Of a DNA stretch of 14,368 nt, positions 1-6,274 are shown in pieces. The position numbers and the translations under genes are program-made. The notes below the pieces were generated by a model. It had not been told where the DNA came from, ran no database searches, and saw only the letters and a list, made by a program, of their open reading frames with translations. Every line of letters begins with the position of its first letter. Position 1 is the first letter of the stretch. The stretch is from Alphaproteobacteria bacterium (GTDB lineage Bacteria > Pseudomonadota > Alphaproteobacteria > CAAGCB01 > CAG-977), in assembly GCA_900768185.1 (NCBI GenBank), contig CAAGCB010000026.1, positions 1 to 14,368 on the forward strand, given 5' to 3'.

Positions 1-319
1 CTTGAATCTTGATTGAAACAGACCTTAGCCTTTTCATATTAATTCACGCTTTTTTTTACTGTCAAAACAGATGTTTGAGATTAAATCTAAGTTTTATTAC
101 CATTGGTTGTAAAAAATTTCGCTTTCTAAAAATCACTCCTTTGTTTTCAAAGGGTTACAGATCTCCGGCTGATTTTAAAAAATTTCAGCCCTTTTGCGAA
201 AACGAAAGCGTAAAAAATCCGAAACAGCCGTCAATGGCGGGCGAATCGATGTTAAAACCCGCTTCCCCGATTGAAAAATCGTGATAGAATGTCCCGACAT
301 TTTTAAAACGGAGAAAAAC
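1..319. other. AT-rich stretch without a supported gene
   Basis: No convincing gene is visible on either strand. The stretch is clearly richer in A and T than the rest of the window. A weak hairpin at 167-190 (arms GGCTGA and TCAGCC), followed by CTTTT, could be the terminator of a plus-strand gene to the left. A TAGAAT at 285-290 could be the -10 of the gene starting at 320, but I see no good -35 at the right distance. An open frame at 9-284 lacks an ATG start, reads as low-complexity AT-rich coding and has no family signature, so it is not called. Confidence 0.5.
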
Positions 320-1153
320 ATGCCCGTCAAAAAAATCAAAATGGCGATTTGTTACGATTTCGACGGAACTTTGTCGCCGCAGTACATGCAGAACGTCGCC
401 TTTCTGCCCCGTCTGGGCATCAAACCCGATGATTTTTGGGCAGAGGTCAAAACCGTCGCCAAAACGCAAAACATGGACGAAACGCTGGCGTATATGAATC
501 TGATGATCGACAAGGCGCAGGAAAAAAACGTCCCCTTGACGCTGAAATTTTTGATGGCGTGCGGTAAAAATATCGAATTGTTCAACGGTGTCGACGGCTG
601 GTTTGCCCGCATCGACAAATACGCGGCGTCGAAAAACATCGATCTGGAACACTATGTCATCACGTCCGGAAACGAAGAAATCCTGCGCGGCACAAAAATC
701 AAAAAGTTTTTCAAATACATCTTCGCCAGCAAATTCGCCTATAAAAAGACGGGTTCGAAATTCATCGCGGAAAAACCCGCCGCCGCGGTCAATTACACAA
801 ACAAAACGCAACACCTGTTCCGCATCAACAAAGGCATATTCAATTACTGGCAGAACAAGGAAATCAACGAACACACGCCAAAAGATCAAAAATACGTCGA
901 TTTTGAAAACATGATCTACATCGGCGACGGCGAAACCGACGTGCCGTGCATGAAAATGGTGAAAATGCAGGGCGGACACGCCATCGCCGTGTTCAATCCG
1001 GTTTTAAAGGGAAACGCCCCGAACATCGCGGCGGATCTGCTGAAAAACGACCGCGTCGATTTTATCGCGCCGACCGATTACGCCGAAAACGGCAAACTGG
1101 ATCTGATCGTCAAAAACATCATTGACCGCATTTATTTGAAAAACGAAGGATAA
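320..1153 (+). CDS. HAD-superfamily hydrolase (phosphoserine-phosphatase-like)
   Basis: A 277-residue cytoplasmic protein with haloacid dehalogenase phosphatase motifs. Motif I is DFDGTL with the presumed nucleophile and acid Asp13 and Asp15. Motif II is the Ser of ITSG near residue 116. Lys163 in NKTQ is a plausible motif III lysine. Motif IV is GDGETD at 202-207. About 90 residues between motifs I and II form a helical C1-type cap, as in the SerB-like branch, so a phosphomonoester substrate is likely, but nothing shows which one. The ATG at 320 is preferred over an in-frame GTG at 281 because GGAG at 310-313 lies six bases upstream and the HAD fold starts right after it. The next gene is convergent, three bases past the stop, with no terminator between. 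Confidence 0.85.
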   Translation: MPVKKIKMAICYDFDGTLSPQYMQNVAFLPRLGIKPDDFWAEVKTVAKTQNMDETLAYMNLMIDKAQEKNVPLTLKFLMACGKNIELFNGVDGWFARIDKYAASKNIDLEHYVITSGNEEILRGTKIKKFFKYIFASKFAYKKTGSKFIAEKPAAAVNYTNKTQHLFRINKGIFNYWQNKEINEHTPKDQKYVDFENMIYIGDGETDVPCMKMVKMQGGHAIAVFNPVLKGNAPNIAADLLKNDRVDFIAPTDYAENGKLDLIVKNIIDRIYLKNEG

Positions 1154-1156
1154 GCG

Positions 1157-1461
1157 TCATTCTTTGCGCTGTTTTTCGCAGTATTCCGCGATTTTTTCAA
1201 AATACGGAACGTTACGGATCATGTCCGTGAAACAGACGTTTTTTTCGCCGATTTGTCGTTTCAAGTGCGGATCGGCGCCCGCCTTGATCAGCAATCGCGC
1301 GACTTTGCGGGCAGAACACCCCGCCGTTTCAAAACCGCAAGTCATCAGCGGCGTTCCGACAGCGAACGAACAAGCTTCGACGACACGCCGAACAGCGCGG
1401 CGTCCACCAGCGGCAAATCGCCGTCCGCGTCGGGAATGTTCAAATTTTCGTCCGTTTTCAT
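1157..1461 (-). pseudogene. Ankyrin-repeat protein remnant, frameshifted
   Basis: Two minus-strand frames together read as one small ankyrin-repeat protein. The first part starts at ATG 1461, behind a GGGGGC Shine-Dalgarno, and carries an ankyrin-like start (DADGDLPLVDAALFG). It hits a stop soon after. The second frame continues with GTPLMTC, then ARLLIKAGADPHLK, a canonical ankyrin helix-turn, and ends with a TGA at 1157-1159. The shift lies near 1365-1395. The spacing between the first-helix and second-repeat signatures is too short for a normal 33-residue unit, so a small deletion plus a frame change is likely. A sequencing error would explain the shift but not the missing residues. Intact relatives would be cytoplasmic protein-protein interaction proteins. 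The promoter and Shine-Dalgarno look intact, so decay may be recent. Confidence 0.65.
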
Positions 1462-1480
1462 CGTCGCCCCCTTGGTCAAG

Positions 1481-1508
1481 GCTATAATCGGTTCGGCGCT
1501 CTTGTCAA
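1481..1508 (-). promoter_or_regulatory. Promoter of the ankyrin remnant
   Basis: On the minus strand, TTGACA (1508-1503) and TATAGC (1486-1481) are separated by 16 bases. The predicted transcript would start about 14 bases before the ATG at 1461, which fits a short leader with a Shine-Dalgarno. Confidence 0.5.
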
Positions 1509-1603
1509 TTCGTTCAACCGCCTTTTCTTCGAATCGGGTGATTTTCGCCCGTGAAAATGATAACATATTCGCGTTCAATCATTTCAACGAAAGGATTCGG
1601 AAT

Positions 1604-2761
1604 ATGTCTAAACGCTTTATTTTGAATGAAACCAGCTATCACGGTCACGGCGCCGTCAACGAAATCGTGACGGAGATCAAATCCCGCGGCTTTAAAAAAG
1701 CTTTGATCGTCACGGACGCCGACTTGGTCAAATTCAACGTCGTCAAAAAAGTCACGGACATTCTGGACGCGAACGGCTTTGCCTACGACGTGTTCGACCG
1801 CGTCAAAGCCAATCCCAGCGTCGCCGTCGTCAAATCGGGCGTCGAAGCTTTTAAAAAAGCGAACGCGGATTACATGATCGCGATCGGCGGCGGATCGCCG
1901 CAGGATACGGCGAAAGGCATCGGCATCATCATCAACAATCCCGAATTTTCGGACGTCGTTTCTCTGGAAGGCGTCGCGCCGACAAAACATAAAAGCGTCC
2001 CCGTCATCGCCGTCGCGACGACCGCGGGAACAGCCGCCGAAACGACAATCAACTACGTCATCACGGACGAAGAAAAACGCCGCAAATTCGTTTGCGTCGA
2101 CCCGCACGACATTCCCGTCGTCGCCATCGTCGACCCCGACATGATGTCGTCGATGCCGCGCGGACTGACCGCCGCCACGGGCATGGACGCCCTGACACAC
2201 GCGATCGAAGGGTACACGACTTTGGCGGCTTGGGAACTGGCTGACACGCTGAACCTGAAAGCGATTCAACTGATTTCCAAATCCCTGCGAAAAGCCGTCG
2301 AAAACGATCCCGACGGACGCGAAGGCATGGCGTTGGGGCAGTACGTCACGGGCATGGCGTTTTCAAACGTCGGGCTGGGCGTCGTTCACGGCATGGCGCA
2401 TCCGCTCAGCGCGTTTTACGACACGCCGCACGGTGTCGCGAACGCCGTTTTGCTGCCTTATGTCATGGAATTCAACGCGGAATACACGGGCGAAAAGTTC
2501 CGTGAAATCGCGCGCATGATGGGCGTCGAAAACGTCGATTCCATGACTCAGCCCGAATACCGCAAAGCCGCCGTTGACGCGGTGCGGCGTTTGTCTTTGG
2601 ACGTCGGCATTCCGCAAACGCTGAAAGAAATCGGCGTCAAAGAATCCGACCTGCCCGCTTTGGCGGACGCGGCGATGGCGGACGTCTGCACGGGCGGCAA
2701 CCCGCGCCCCTGCACAAAAGAGCTGGTGCTGGAGGTTTATAAAAAAGCGTTCAACGGCTGA
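1604..2761 (+). CDS. fucO: Lactaldehyde reductase / iron-dependent alcohol dehydrogenase (FucO type)
   Basis: A 385-residue group III iron-dependent alcohol dehydrogenase, cytoplasmic. Family members reduce L-lactaldehyde to 1,2-propanediol with NADH, ending anaerobic fucose and rhamnose breakdown. The NAD-binding GGGS is at 95-98. The metal ligands are Asp195 and His199 (MDALTHAIEGY), a histidine in VHGMAH (262-266), and His276 (TPHG). They sit one residue from the positions known for E. coli FucO (196, 200, 263, 277). Long stretches such as DEEKRRKFVCVDPHDIP match my memory of E. coli FucO almost exactly, which supports the specific assignment over a generic butanol or propanediol dehydrogenase. 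The ATG at 1604 is chosen because AAGGA (1591-1595) sits eight bases upstream and the family start MxxRxILNET follows. The frame is open far upstream but that part shows no homology. No fucose or rhamnose genes are nearby. Confidence 0.85.
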   Translation: MSKRFILNETSYHGHGAVNEIVTEIKSRGFKKALIVTDADLVKFNVVKKVTDILDANGFAYDVFDRVKANPSVAVVKSGVEAFKKANADYMIAIGGGSPQDTAKGIGIIINNPEFSDVVSLEGVAPTKHKSVPVIAVATTAGTAAETTINYVITDEEKRRKFVCVDPHDIPVVAIVDPDMMSSMPRGLTAATGMDALTHAIEGYTTLAAWELADTLNLKAIQLISKSLRKAVENDPDGREGMALGQYVTGMAFSNVGLGVVHGMAHPLSAFYDTPHGVANAVLLPYVMEFNAEYTGEKFREIARMMGVENVDSMTQPEYRKAAVDAVRRLSLDVGIPQTLKEIGVKESDLPALADAAMADVCTGGNPRPCTKELVLEVYKKAFNG

Positions 2762-2777
2762 TGCCGAACCTCAAAGC

Positions 2778-2805
2778 GCGAAGCCCCTTTTAAAAGGGGC
2801 TTCGC
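2778..2805 (+). terminator. Perfect 28-base palindrome after fucO
   Basis: Arms 2778-2791 and 2792-2805 are exactly complementary (GCGAAGCCCCTTTT and its inverse) and would form a stable hairpin whose loop comes from the central T/A bases. There is no long T run directly after it, so termination may rely on the A/T-rich centre or be incomplete. It lies 17 bases past the fucO stop, where a terminator is expected. Confidence 0.7.
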
Positions 2806-2817
2806 CGTTAAAGGATA

Positions 2818-2846
2818 TTGATTTTTACCGTTTTTTCGGTTGTAAT
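2818..2846 (+). promoter_or_regulatory. Promoter of the Cys-rich repeat gene
   Basis: TTGATT (2818-2823) and TGTAAT (2841-2846) are 17 bases apart, between the fucO terminator and the gene starting at 2874. Transcription would start near 2853, leaving a leader of about 20 bases with a GGAG Shine-Dalgarno (2865-2868). Confidence 0.5.
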
Positions 2847-2873
2847 ACGGTCATCTTTTTATCGGAGGACACC

Positions 2874-3386
2874 ATGGGAAAAAAGAAAGAAAACAAGAAA
2901 ATGAAACCCGCTCGGGAAACCTGTTTCGACGGCATGGAAATCGACAGCCGCGAAACCCTGCTGGCGGTGATTGACGAACTGCACGATTTTTGCAACGAAA
3001 ACATTTTGGCGCTGAAACCGTTGCTGGACGAAGTCGAAGACAACGAAATCATTAAACGCCGCATCATCAATTTCGTGACAATGTCCGACATTCTGGACAG
3101 CGTTGAACAGCTGGCTGACGCGAACATCGAAACCGCCGGCAACGAATGCAAATGCGGGTGCGGCGAATGCAAATGCGGGTGCGGCGAATGCAAATGCGGG
3201 TGCGACGAATGCAAATGCGAGTGCGGCGAATGCAAATGCGAGTGCGGCGAATGCAAATGCGGGTGCGACGAATGCAAATGCAACGCCGCGGCGGACGAAA
3301 CCGACGATGACGAAGAATCCGAAATCCCCGTCAAAATCGTTAAAAAGCCCTGCAAAAACTGCAAATCCAAGAAAAAAGGAAAATAA
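2874..3386 (+). CDS. Cys-rich heptapeptide-repeat protein, unknown function
   Basis: A 170-residue protein with no signal peptide or membrane segment. A basic Lys-rich start leads into a helical domain (about 20-88) with acidic and hydrophobic patterning. Residues 91-139 are seven tandem heptapeptides of the form ECKCGCG, with Gly/Asp and Gly/Glu exchanges; the last copy is degenerate (ECKCNAA). This block holds 20 cysteines. An acidic linker (DETDDDEE) follows, then a basic tail with CKNCKSKKK. The CxCxC spacing resembles metallothioneins and suggests soft-metal or zinc binding, but that is inference; I do not recognise the N-terminal domain. The ATG at 2874 has a Shine-Dalgarno at 2864-2868. 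The gene has its own promoter and terminator, so it is monocistronic. Copy number could vary by slippage, since each unit is exactly 21 bp and frame-neutral. Confidence 0.85.
   Translation: MGKKKENKKMKPARETCFDGMEIDSRETLLAVIDELHDFCNENILALKPLLDEVEDNEIIKRRIINFVTMSDILDSVEQLADANIETAGNECKCGCGECKCGCGECKCGCDECKCECGECKCECGECKCGCDECKCNAAADETDDDEESEIPVKIVKKPCKNCKSKKKGK
3144..3290 (+). repeat. 21-bp in-frame tandem repeat, seven units
   Basis: Units start at 3144, 3165, 3186, 3207, 3228, 3249 and 3270. Each begins GAATGCAAATGC and varies mainly at codons 5 and 7 (GGG/GAG, GGC/GAC); the last unit diverges after its fourth codon. The near-identity at DNA level points to recent expansion or homogenisation. 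Confidence 0.95.
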
Positions 3387-3401
3387 CCCTTTTCCCGTCA
3401 A

Positions 3402-3428
3402 AGCGGAGAGATCGCTCTCCGCTTTTTT
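3402..3428 (+). terminator. Intrinsic terminator of the Cys-rich gene
   Basis: The nine-base arms AGCGGAGAG (3402-3410) and CTCTCCGCT (3415-3423) surround a four-base loop and are followed by a T run to 3428. The convergent endonuclease gene ends at 3435. On the minus strand no comparable T run follows, so it mainly serves the plus-strand gene. Confidence 0.85.
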
Positions 3429-3434
3429 CATGCG

Positions 3435-4169
3435 CTATTTTTGTTTGATAAAATCCTTTGAAATCAGCTGATTGAACCTTTTCGGGTCAAACCAATAACA
3501 CCCGTGGCACACGGTCGTGTTTTCATCGCCGACGACAAATCCCTCTTTATACCCCAGCCGCCGCGCGTCATAGCGTTTTCCCGTGCGGACGCATTCTTTG
3601 CAATGCTGACGTTTGGCGTCGTTCGCGGCTTTGGACAACGGCTGAAAGTCATCGATTTTCTGGCTTTCCGCCGACAAGTTCGACAAATCGTCGTACCTGC
3701 CGTTTTTGTGATCGATTTCCACCGAAGACCGCACGTCCAAAATCGCGCAGGATTGACCCGACAGCGCGGCTTTGATGTCAGCCCGCACGCCGCGGTGTTT
3801 TTTAACCGAGTTGTGATTGGGACCGTCCAACTGAACGGCGACGACTTTTCCGCCTTGTTTCGGACGTTTGATCTTGTACCGCTTGCCCAAATAACACCCG
3901 TCCGACCGCGCCCATTGACAACCGTTCGTGCTTTCAAACGACGGGTGTATGTTTTTCAGTTCGGCGACGGGAATTTCACGCGAAAAACAAGAAGTCGGAT
4001 CCTTTTCGTCGTATTCAACACCCGCATAGGTTTCGAACAGCATGCCCAGCGTTTGCGGCGTCAGATTGAAACTTTGGCAGTTTCCTTTGACAAAGCGGAT
4101 CAGAGCGTCCAAATCCGTTTTTTGACGAATCATATCCTGAATTTTCCTGTTTGCCTCTTCCGACGTCAT
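3435..4169 (-). CDS. Type II restriction endonuclease, HNH zinc-knuckle type
   Basis: A 244-residue protein paired with the methyltransferase upstream. The nuclease core is EIDHKNGRYDD (151-161), with Asp153-His154 as the likely metal-binding and general-base pair. The downstream part of a beta-beta-alpha-Me core follows, with Gln176 and Asn183 as candidate third residues (DDFQPLSKAAND). Two Cys pairs, CKEC (190-193) and CHGC (221-224), would hold a structural zinc around the core, as in KpnI-like HNH enzymes. The part before about residue 140 probably reads the DNA target (SFESTNGCQWARSDG). It would cut the site the partner methylates; the site cannot be read from sequence. Its ATG overlaps the methyltransferase stop (ATGA), with a GGGGGA Shine-Dalgarno just before, so translation is likely coupled and follows modification. 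Confidence 0.8.
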   Translation of the reverse strand: MTSEEANRKIQDMIRQKTDLDALIRFVKGNCQSFNLTPQTLGMLFETYAGVEYDEKDPTSCFSREIPVAELKNIHPSFESTNGCQWARSDGCYLGKRYKIKRPKQGGKVVAVQLDGPNHNSVKKHRGVRADIKAALSGQSCAILDVRSSVEIDHKNGRYDDLSNLSAESQKIDDFQPLSKAANDAKRQHCKECVRTGKRYDARRLGYKEGFVVGDENTTVCHGCYWFDPKRFNQLISKDFIKQK

Positions 4170-4915
4170 TTTTCCCCCGTCAAGCGGCGAACCGATTTTT
4201 CAAAAAATTCGGACGATATTTCACAACCGACAAACTTTCTGCCCGTATCTTTGGCGGCGACAGCCGTCGTTCCCGCCCCTGAAAAACAATCCAGAACCGT
4301 ATCCGCCGGATCGGAATGTTTTTCGACCAACGCCTTGATCAGCGCCAACGGCTTTTGAGTCGGGTGGAAACGTCCCGCGTCATGGCAGATCGGATATCGA
4401 TACACGCCGTTGTCATATTCCGAATGAAACGTCGGTTTGGATTTTTTCACTCCGGCAAGAGCGATTTCGCGGGCGTTTGTCAAATAGTTCATTTTGCTGT
4501 TCAGCGGAACGGGATTTGTTTTCAACCATTCAATCAACCGCAACTGTTTAAAACCGGCTTGTTCGAAATAATCTTTCAACGGCGTGATCTTCCACACGTC
4601 GTAAAAACAAATCAGCGTTCCGCCTTTTTTCAGCACGCGAAAAGCTTCCCGAACGACAATATCCAGTCCCGCGAAACCGAAATCCCAAGTGCCGAAATCC
4701 ATCGACACGCGAAAACGGTCGGTATCCCTGCCCGTCGCCGTTCCCGATTGAAAATTCGTGTCGCGCGACACTTCATAGGGCGGATCGATCAAAAACAAAT
4801 TTATTGAATCGTTCGGAATCGTCGGTAAAAAATCAAAACAATCGGCATTGAGCAGACGAATATCATCGGCTTCAAAAATCCGCGCCGTTTTCAAAAATCC
4901 GTCAGCCTTTGACAT
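4166..4915 (-). CDS. Type II DNA methyltransferase (N6-adenine or N4-cytosine, beta-class order)
   Basis: A 249-residue SAM-dependent amino-methyltransferase. The catalytic motif IV DPPY is at 44-47 and the SAM-binding motif I FSGAGTT is at 211-217, preceded by HPTQKP (184-189). Motif IV before a target-recognition region (about 55-175) and motif I is the beta arrangement; DPPY favours N6-adenine. It should protect host DNA from the coupled endonuclease. The ATG at 4915 is preferred, with GGGGAA about eight bases upstream. A TTG at 4930 would add five residues inside a terminator-like hairpin tail. The gene is complete with all motifs. Its upstream region is unusually structured (see the RNA candidate at 5014-5201), which may set its expression. 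No controller (C) protein gene is visible between or beside the two genes. Confidence 0.9.
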   Translation of the reverse strand: MSKADGFLKTARIFEADDIRLLNADCFDFLPTIPNDSINLFLIDPPYEVSRDTNFQSGTATGRDTDRFRVSMDFGTWDFGFAGLDIVVREAFRVLKKGGTLICFYDVWKITPLKDYFEQAGFKQLRLIEWLKTNPVPLNSKMNYLTNAREIALAGVKKSKPTFHSEYDNGVYRYPICHDAGRFHPTQKPLALIKALVEKHSDPADTVLDCFSGAGTTAVAAKDTGRKFVGCEISSEFFEKSVRRLTGEK

Positions 4916-4928
4916 AAAAAAATTCCCC

Positions 4929-4947
4929 AAAACCGCTTTTCAGCGGT
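4929..4947 (-). terminator. Terminator-like hairpin just before the methyltransferase start
   Basis: On the minus strand the arms ACCGCT and AGCGGT (4947-4942 and 4937-4932) enclose a GAAA tetraloop and are followed by four T. It lies 14 bases before the methyltransferase ATG. The upstream arm is also part of the long inverted repeat at 4942-4977, so formation of the hairpin and of the long-range pairing exclude each other. It could instead mask or expose the Shine-Dalgarno. Confidence 0.4.
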
Positions 4948-5168
4948 CGGGGAGTTGAGAAAGCCATAATGTTGTTCAATGACCCTTTTGACCTTTAAAC
5001 ACTTTCACCTTTCAAAAAAAAGGGGCGCGTTCTGAACATGCGTCAAAAGCTCCCCGACCGTCAATCATGACATCGGGGATACTTTTCGCGTTTGCATTCA
5101 TACAAAGCGACAACGGCGCATCGCTGCACCGAACAACATTAGAGCTTTCTCACGGCTCCGCGTCCGCT
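4942..5168. repeat. Imperfect long inverted repeat flanking a structured spacer
   Basis: The left arm 4942-4977 (begins AGCGGTCGGGGAG, ends TAATGTTGTTC) and the inverse of 5131-5168 (begins AGCGGACGCGGAG, ends TAATGTTGTTC) match at about 31 of 36 aligned positions with one two-base gap. An 11-base core of the left arm (4944-4954) is also perfectly complementary to 5050-5060. No clear target-site duplication flanks the arms and no transposase is present. A small non-autonomous element is possible, but the RNA-structure reading seems at least as likely. Confidence 0.7.
5014..5055 (-). terminator. Intrinsic terminator of the minus-strand RNA candidate
   Basis: Read on the minus strand: GGGG, a mismatch, GC, then TTTTGA pair with TCAGAA, a bulged C, GC, a mismatch and CCCC around a seven-base loop (5042-5036). 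Eight T follow (5021-5014). The GGGG of its upstream arm (5055-5052) is also needed by the hairpin at 5078-5052 (CCCCGA...TCGGGG), giving a terminator versus antiterminator choice. Confidence 0.65.
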
Positions 5169-5201
5169 AAGACACTTGTTCGCTTCCAACAGGCGAACCA
5201 T
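5014..5201 (-). ncRNA. Candidate small RNA or attenuator leader of the restriction-modification operon
   Basis: A promoter (5208-5235) predicts a transcript from about 5201 to the T8 terminator at 5014, near 188 nt. Visible local hairpins are GTTCGC/GCGAAC (about 5198-5178), CGGTGC/GCGCCG (about 5133-5115), and a bulged stem CCCCGA-GTCA/TGAC-TCGGGG (5078-5052) that competes with the terminator. If transcription passes the terminator, the RNA continues into the methyltransferase gene, and the segment 4977-4942 can pair with 5168-5131 or 5060-5050. I do not recognise a known RNA family. Searched by eye and not found: the SRP GGAAG core, the 6S rod with its central bubble, a tmRNA tag, RNase P core motifs, and the core sequences of common riboswitches. 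Whether it is a free small RNA or a leader cannot be told from sequence. Confidence 0.45.
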
Positions 5202-5207
5202 TCTCAA

Positions 5208-5235
5208 GTTATACCGTAAGCCATGGAAAAACAAG
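5208..5235 (-). promoter_or_regulatory. Promoter for the structured minus-strand RNA
   Basis: On the minus strand CTTGTT (5235-5230) and TATAAC (5213-5208) are 16 bases apart, between the end of the Sel1-repeat gene (5279) and the hairpin-rich stretch. No other convincing promoter lies between here and the methyltransferase, so this may also be the main promoter of the restriction-modification pair. Confidence 0.5.
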
Positions 5236-5278
5236 GATTTTTTTAAAACGGAATCCAAACGGCATTATCGCGGAGGCT

Positions 5279-6274
5279 TTATTCCGTCCGCTGTTTTCTT
5301 TTATTGGCTTTGACGATTTCCAGCATTTCCAGCGCGTACGCCTGTCCCGCGCGGATTTCCTCCGCCGTCATCGACCGCATCAGGCGTTCCAAATCAGGCG
5401 ACACCGCCGACAGATCGTCCGCCGCCGGAAACAGCGCCGACAGAGCCAGCACCAGCCACGCGTAGGCTTTCGGCTTGTCGAAGGATCGCAGAGTGTACAC
5501 CTCCGCCAGCTTTCTTTGCGCCTCGACGTATCCCGCGCGCGCCGCCCTGTCCAGCCAAAAAATCGCGCGTTCGTCGTTTTGTTCGACGCCGTCGCCGTTG
5601 GCGTACAGCTTGCCCAGTCCTGCCATCGCCTGCGTGTTGCCCGCCTCTGCCGCCGTTTGATACAGTTCCGCGGCGCGCTTGAAATCCCGTTTTACGCCGC
5701 GTCCCGTTTCAAACAGTCCGCCCAGCGCCGCCGCCGCGTCGGCATCGCCCTGCTTTGCCCCCAGCGTCAGCCATTCAACGTTTTCGTCAGCCAAACCCGC
5801 TTTGACGGATTGATCGCCCGTCTGCGCGTAAATAACGCGCAGCTGCGCCATCGCCTCGCCCGATCCTTTCGCCGCCGCCATTTCATACCAGCCGCGCGCC
5901 TGATCCGTATTTTGCGGAACGCCGCGGCGTCCGAATTGCAGGATTTTGCCCAGCATCACCTGCGCGGGAACATATCCCCGTCCCGCCGATTCTTGCAACA
6001 GGGCGACGATCTCGGCGTTCGACCGTTTTCCGGCGGAATCGTACACGCGCGCCAAATAATATTTGGATTCGACGTTTCCGGCGTCAGCGGACGCTTTCAA
6101 CCATTTTTCGGCGGAACGGGGATTTTTTTCAATATCAAACAGATATTTTCCCAACTGTCCGGACGCCTCGACATCGCCGTTTTTCGCGCGCGCCGTCAGC
6201 ACGTCAACGTCCGTTTCCTGCGCCGACACGGGTGAAAAAACGATCAGAAACGCCAAAAAAAGCAAGATTTTCAT
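5279..6274 (-). CDS. Exported Sel1-repeat protein
   Basis: A 331-residue protein with a typical Sec signal peptide (MKILLFLAFLIVFSPVSA, cleavage likely after VSA near residue 18; no lipobox Cys), so probably periplasmic. Helical Sel1-type TPR repeats run from about residue 34 to 285, with signatures AEKWLKASADAGN, ARGWYEMAAAKGSGEAM, AAELYQTAAEAGNTQAM and AIFWLDRAARAGYVEA. These scaffolds bind other proteins. A C-terminal helical tail (about 286-331) ends in a basic Lys/Arg stretch. The ATG shares one base with the stop of the upstream pentapeptide-repeat gene (TAATG), so the two are translationally coupled and likely work together. The specific role is unknown. Confidence 0.85.
   Translation of the reverse strand: MKILLFLAFLIVFSPVSAQETDVDVLTARAKNGDVEASGQLGKYLFDIEKNPRSAEKWLKASADAGNVESKYYLARVYDSAGKRSNAEIVALLQESAGRGYVPAQVMLGKILQFGRRGVPQNTDQARGWYEMAAAKGSGEAMAQLRVIYAQTGDQSVKAGLADENVEWLTLGAKQGDADAAAALGGLFETGRGVKRDFKRAAELYQTAAEAGNTQAMAGLGKLYANGDGVEQNDERAIFWLDRAARAGYVEAQRKLAEVYTLRSFDKPKAYAWLVLALSALFPAADDLSAVSPDLERLMRSMTAEEIRAGQAYALEMLEIVKANKRKQRTE

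Noticed and set aside
185..979. 264-codon minus-strand frame opposite the HAD gene
   Set aside because: Phe/Val/Asp-rich antisense composition with no family motif; the HAD motifs on the plus strand are clear.
1253..1603. N-terminal extension of the fucO frame
   Set aside because: The frame is open upstream but overlaps the ankyrin remnant antisense, has no homology, and the family start and Shine-Dalgarno are at 1604.
3144..3290. Possible CRISPR-like array
   Set aside because: Units are 21 bp, directly adjacent without spacers, and lie in frame within a coding sequence.
2825..3431. Long minus-strand open frames opposite the Cys-rich repeat gene, giving His/Ser-rich or Ala/Phe-rich repeats
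   Set aside because: The 21-bp repeat keeps all frames open; these frames lack a Shine-Dalgarno and the plus-strand gene has promoter, Shine-Dalgarno and terminator.
3504..4358. 284-codon plus-strand frame across the endonuclease and methyltransferase genes
   Set aside because: Antisense shadow of two genes with recognised catalytic motifs and coupled starts.
4916..4930. TTG start adding five residues to the methyltransferase
   Set aside because: It lies in the tail of a hairpin without a good Shine-Dalgarno; ATG at 4915 is better supported.
5014..5201. Assignment of the structured RNA as 6S, SRP, tmRNA or RNase P RNA
   Set aside because: Size would fit 6S, but the folding seen is several separate hairpins, and the diagnostic sequence motifs of these families were not found by eye.
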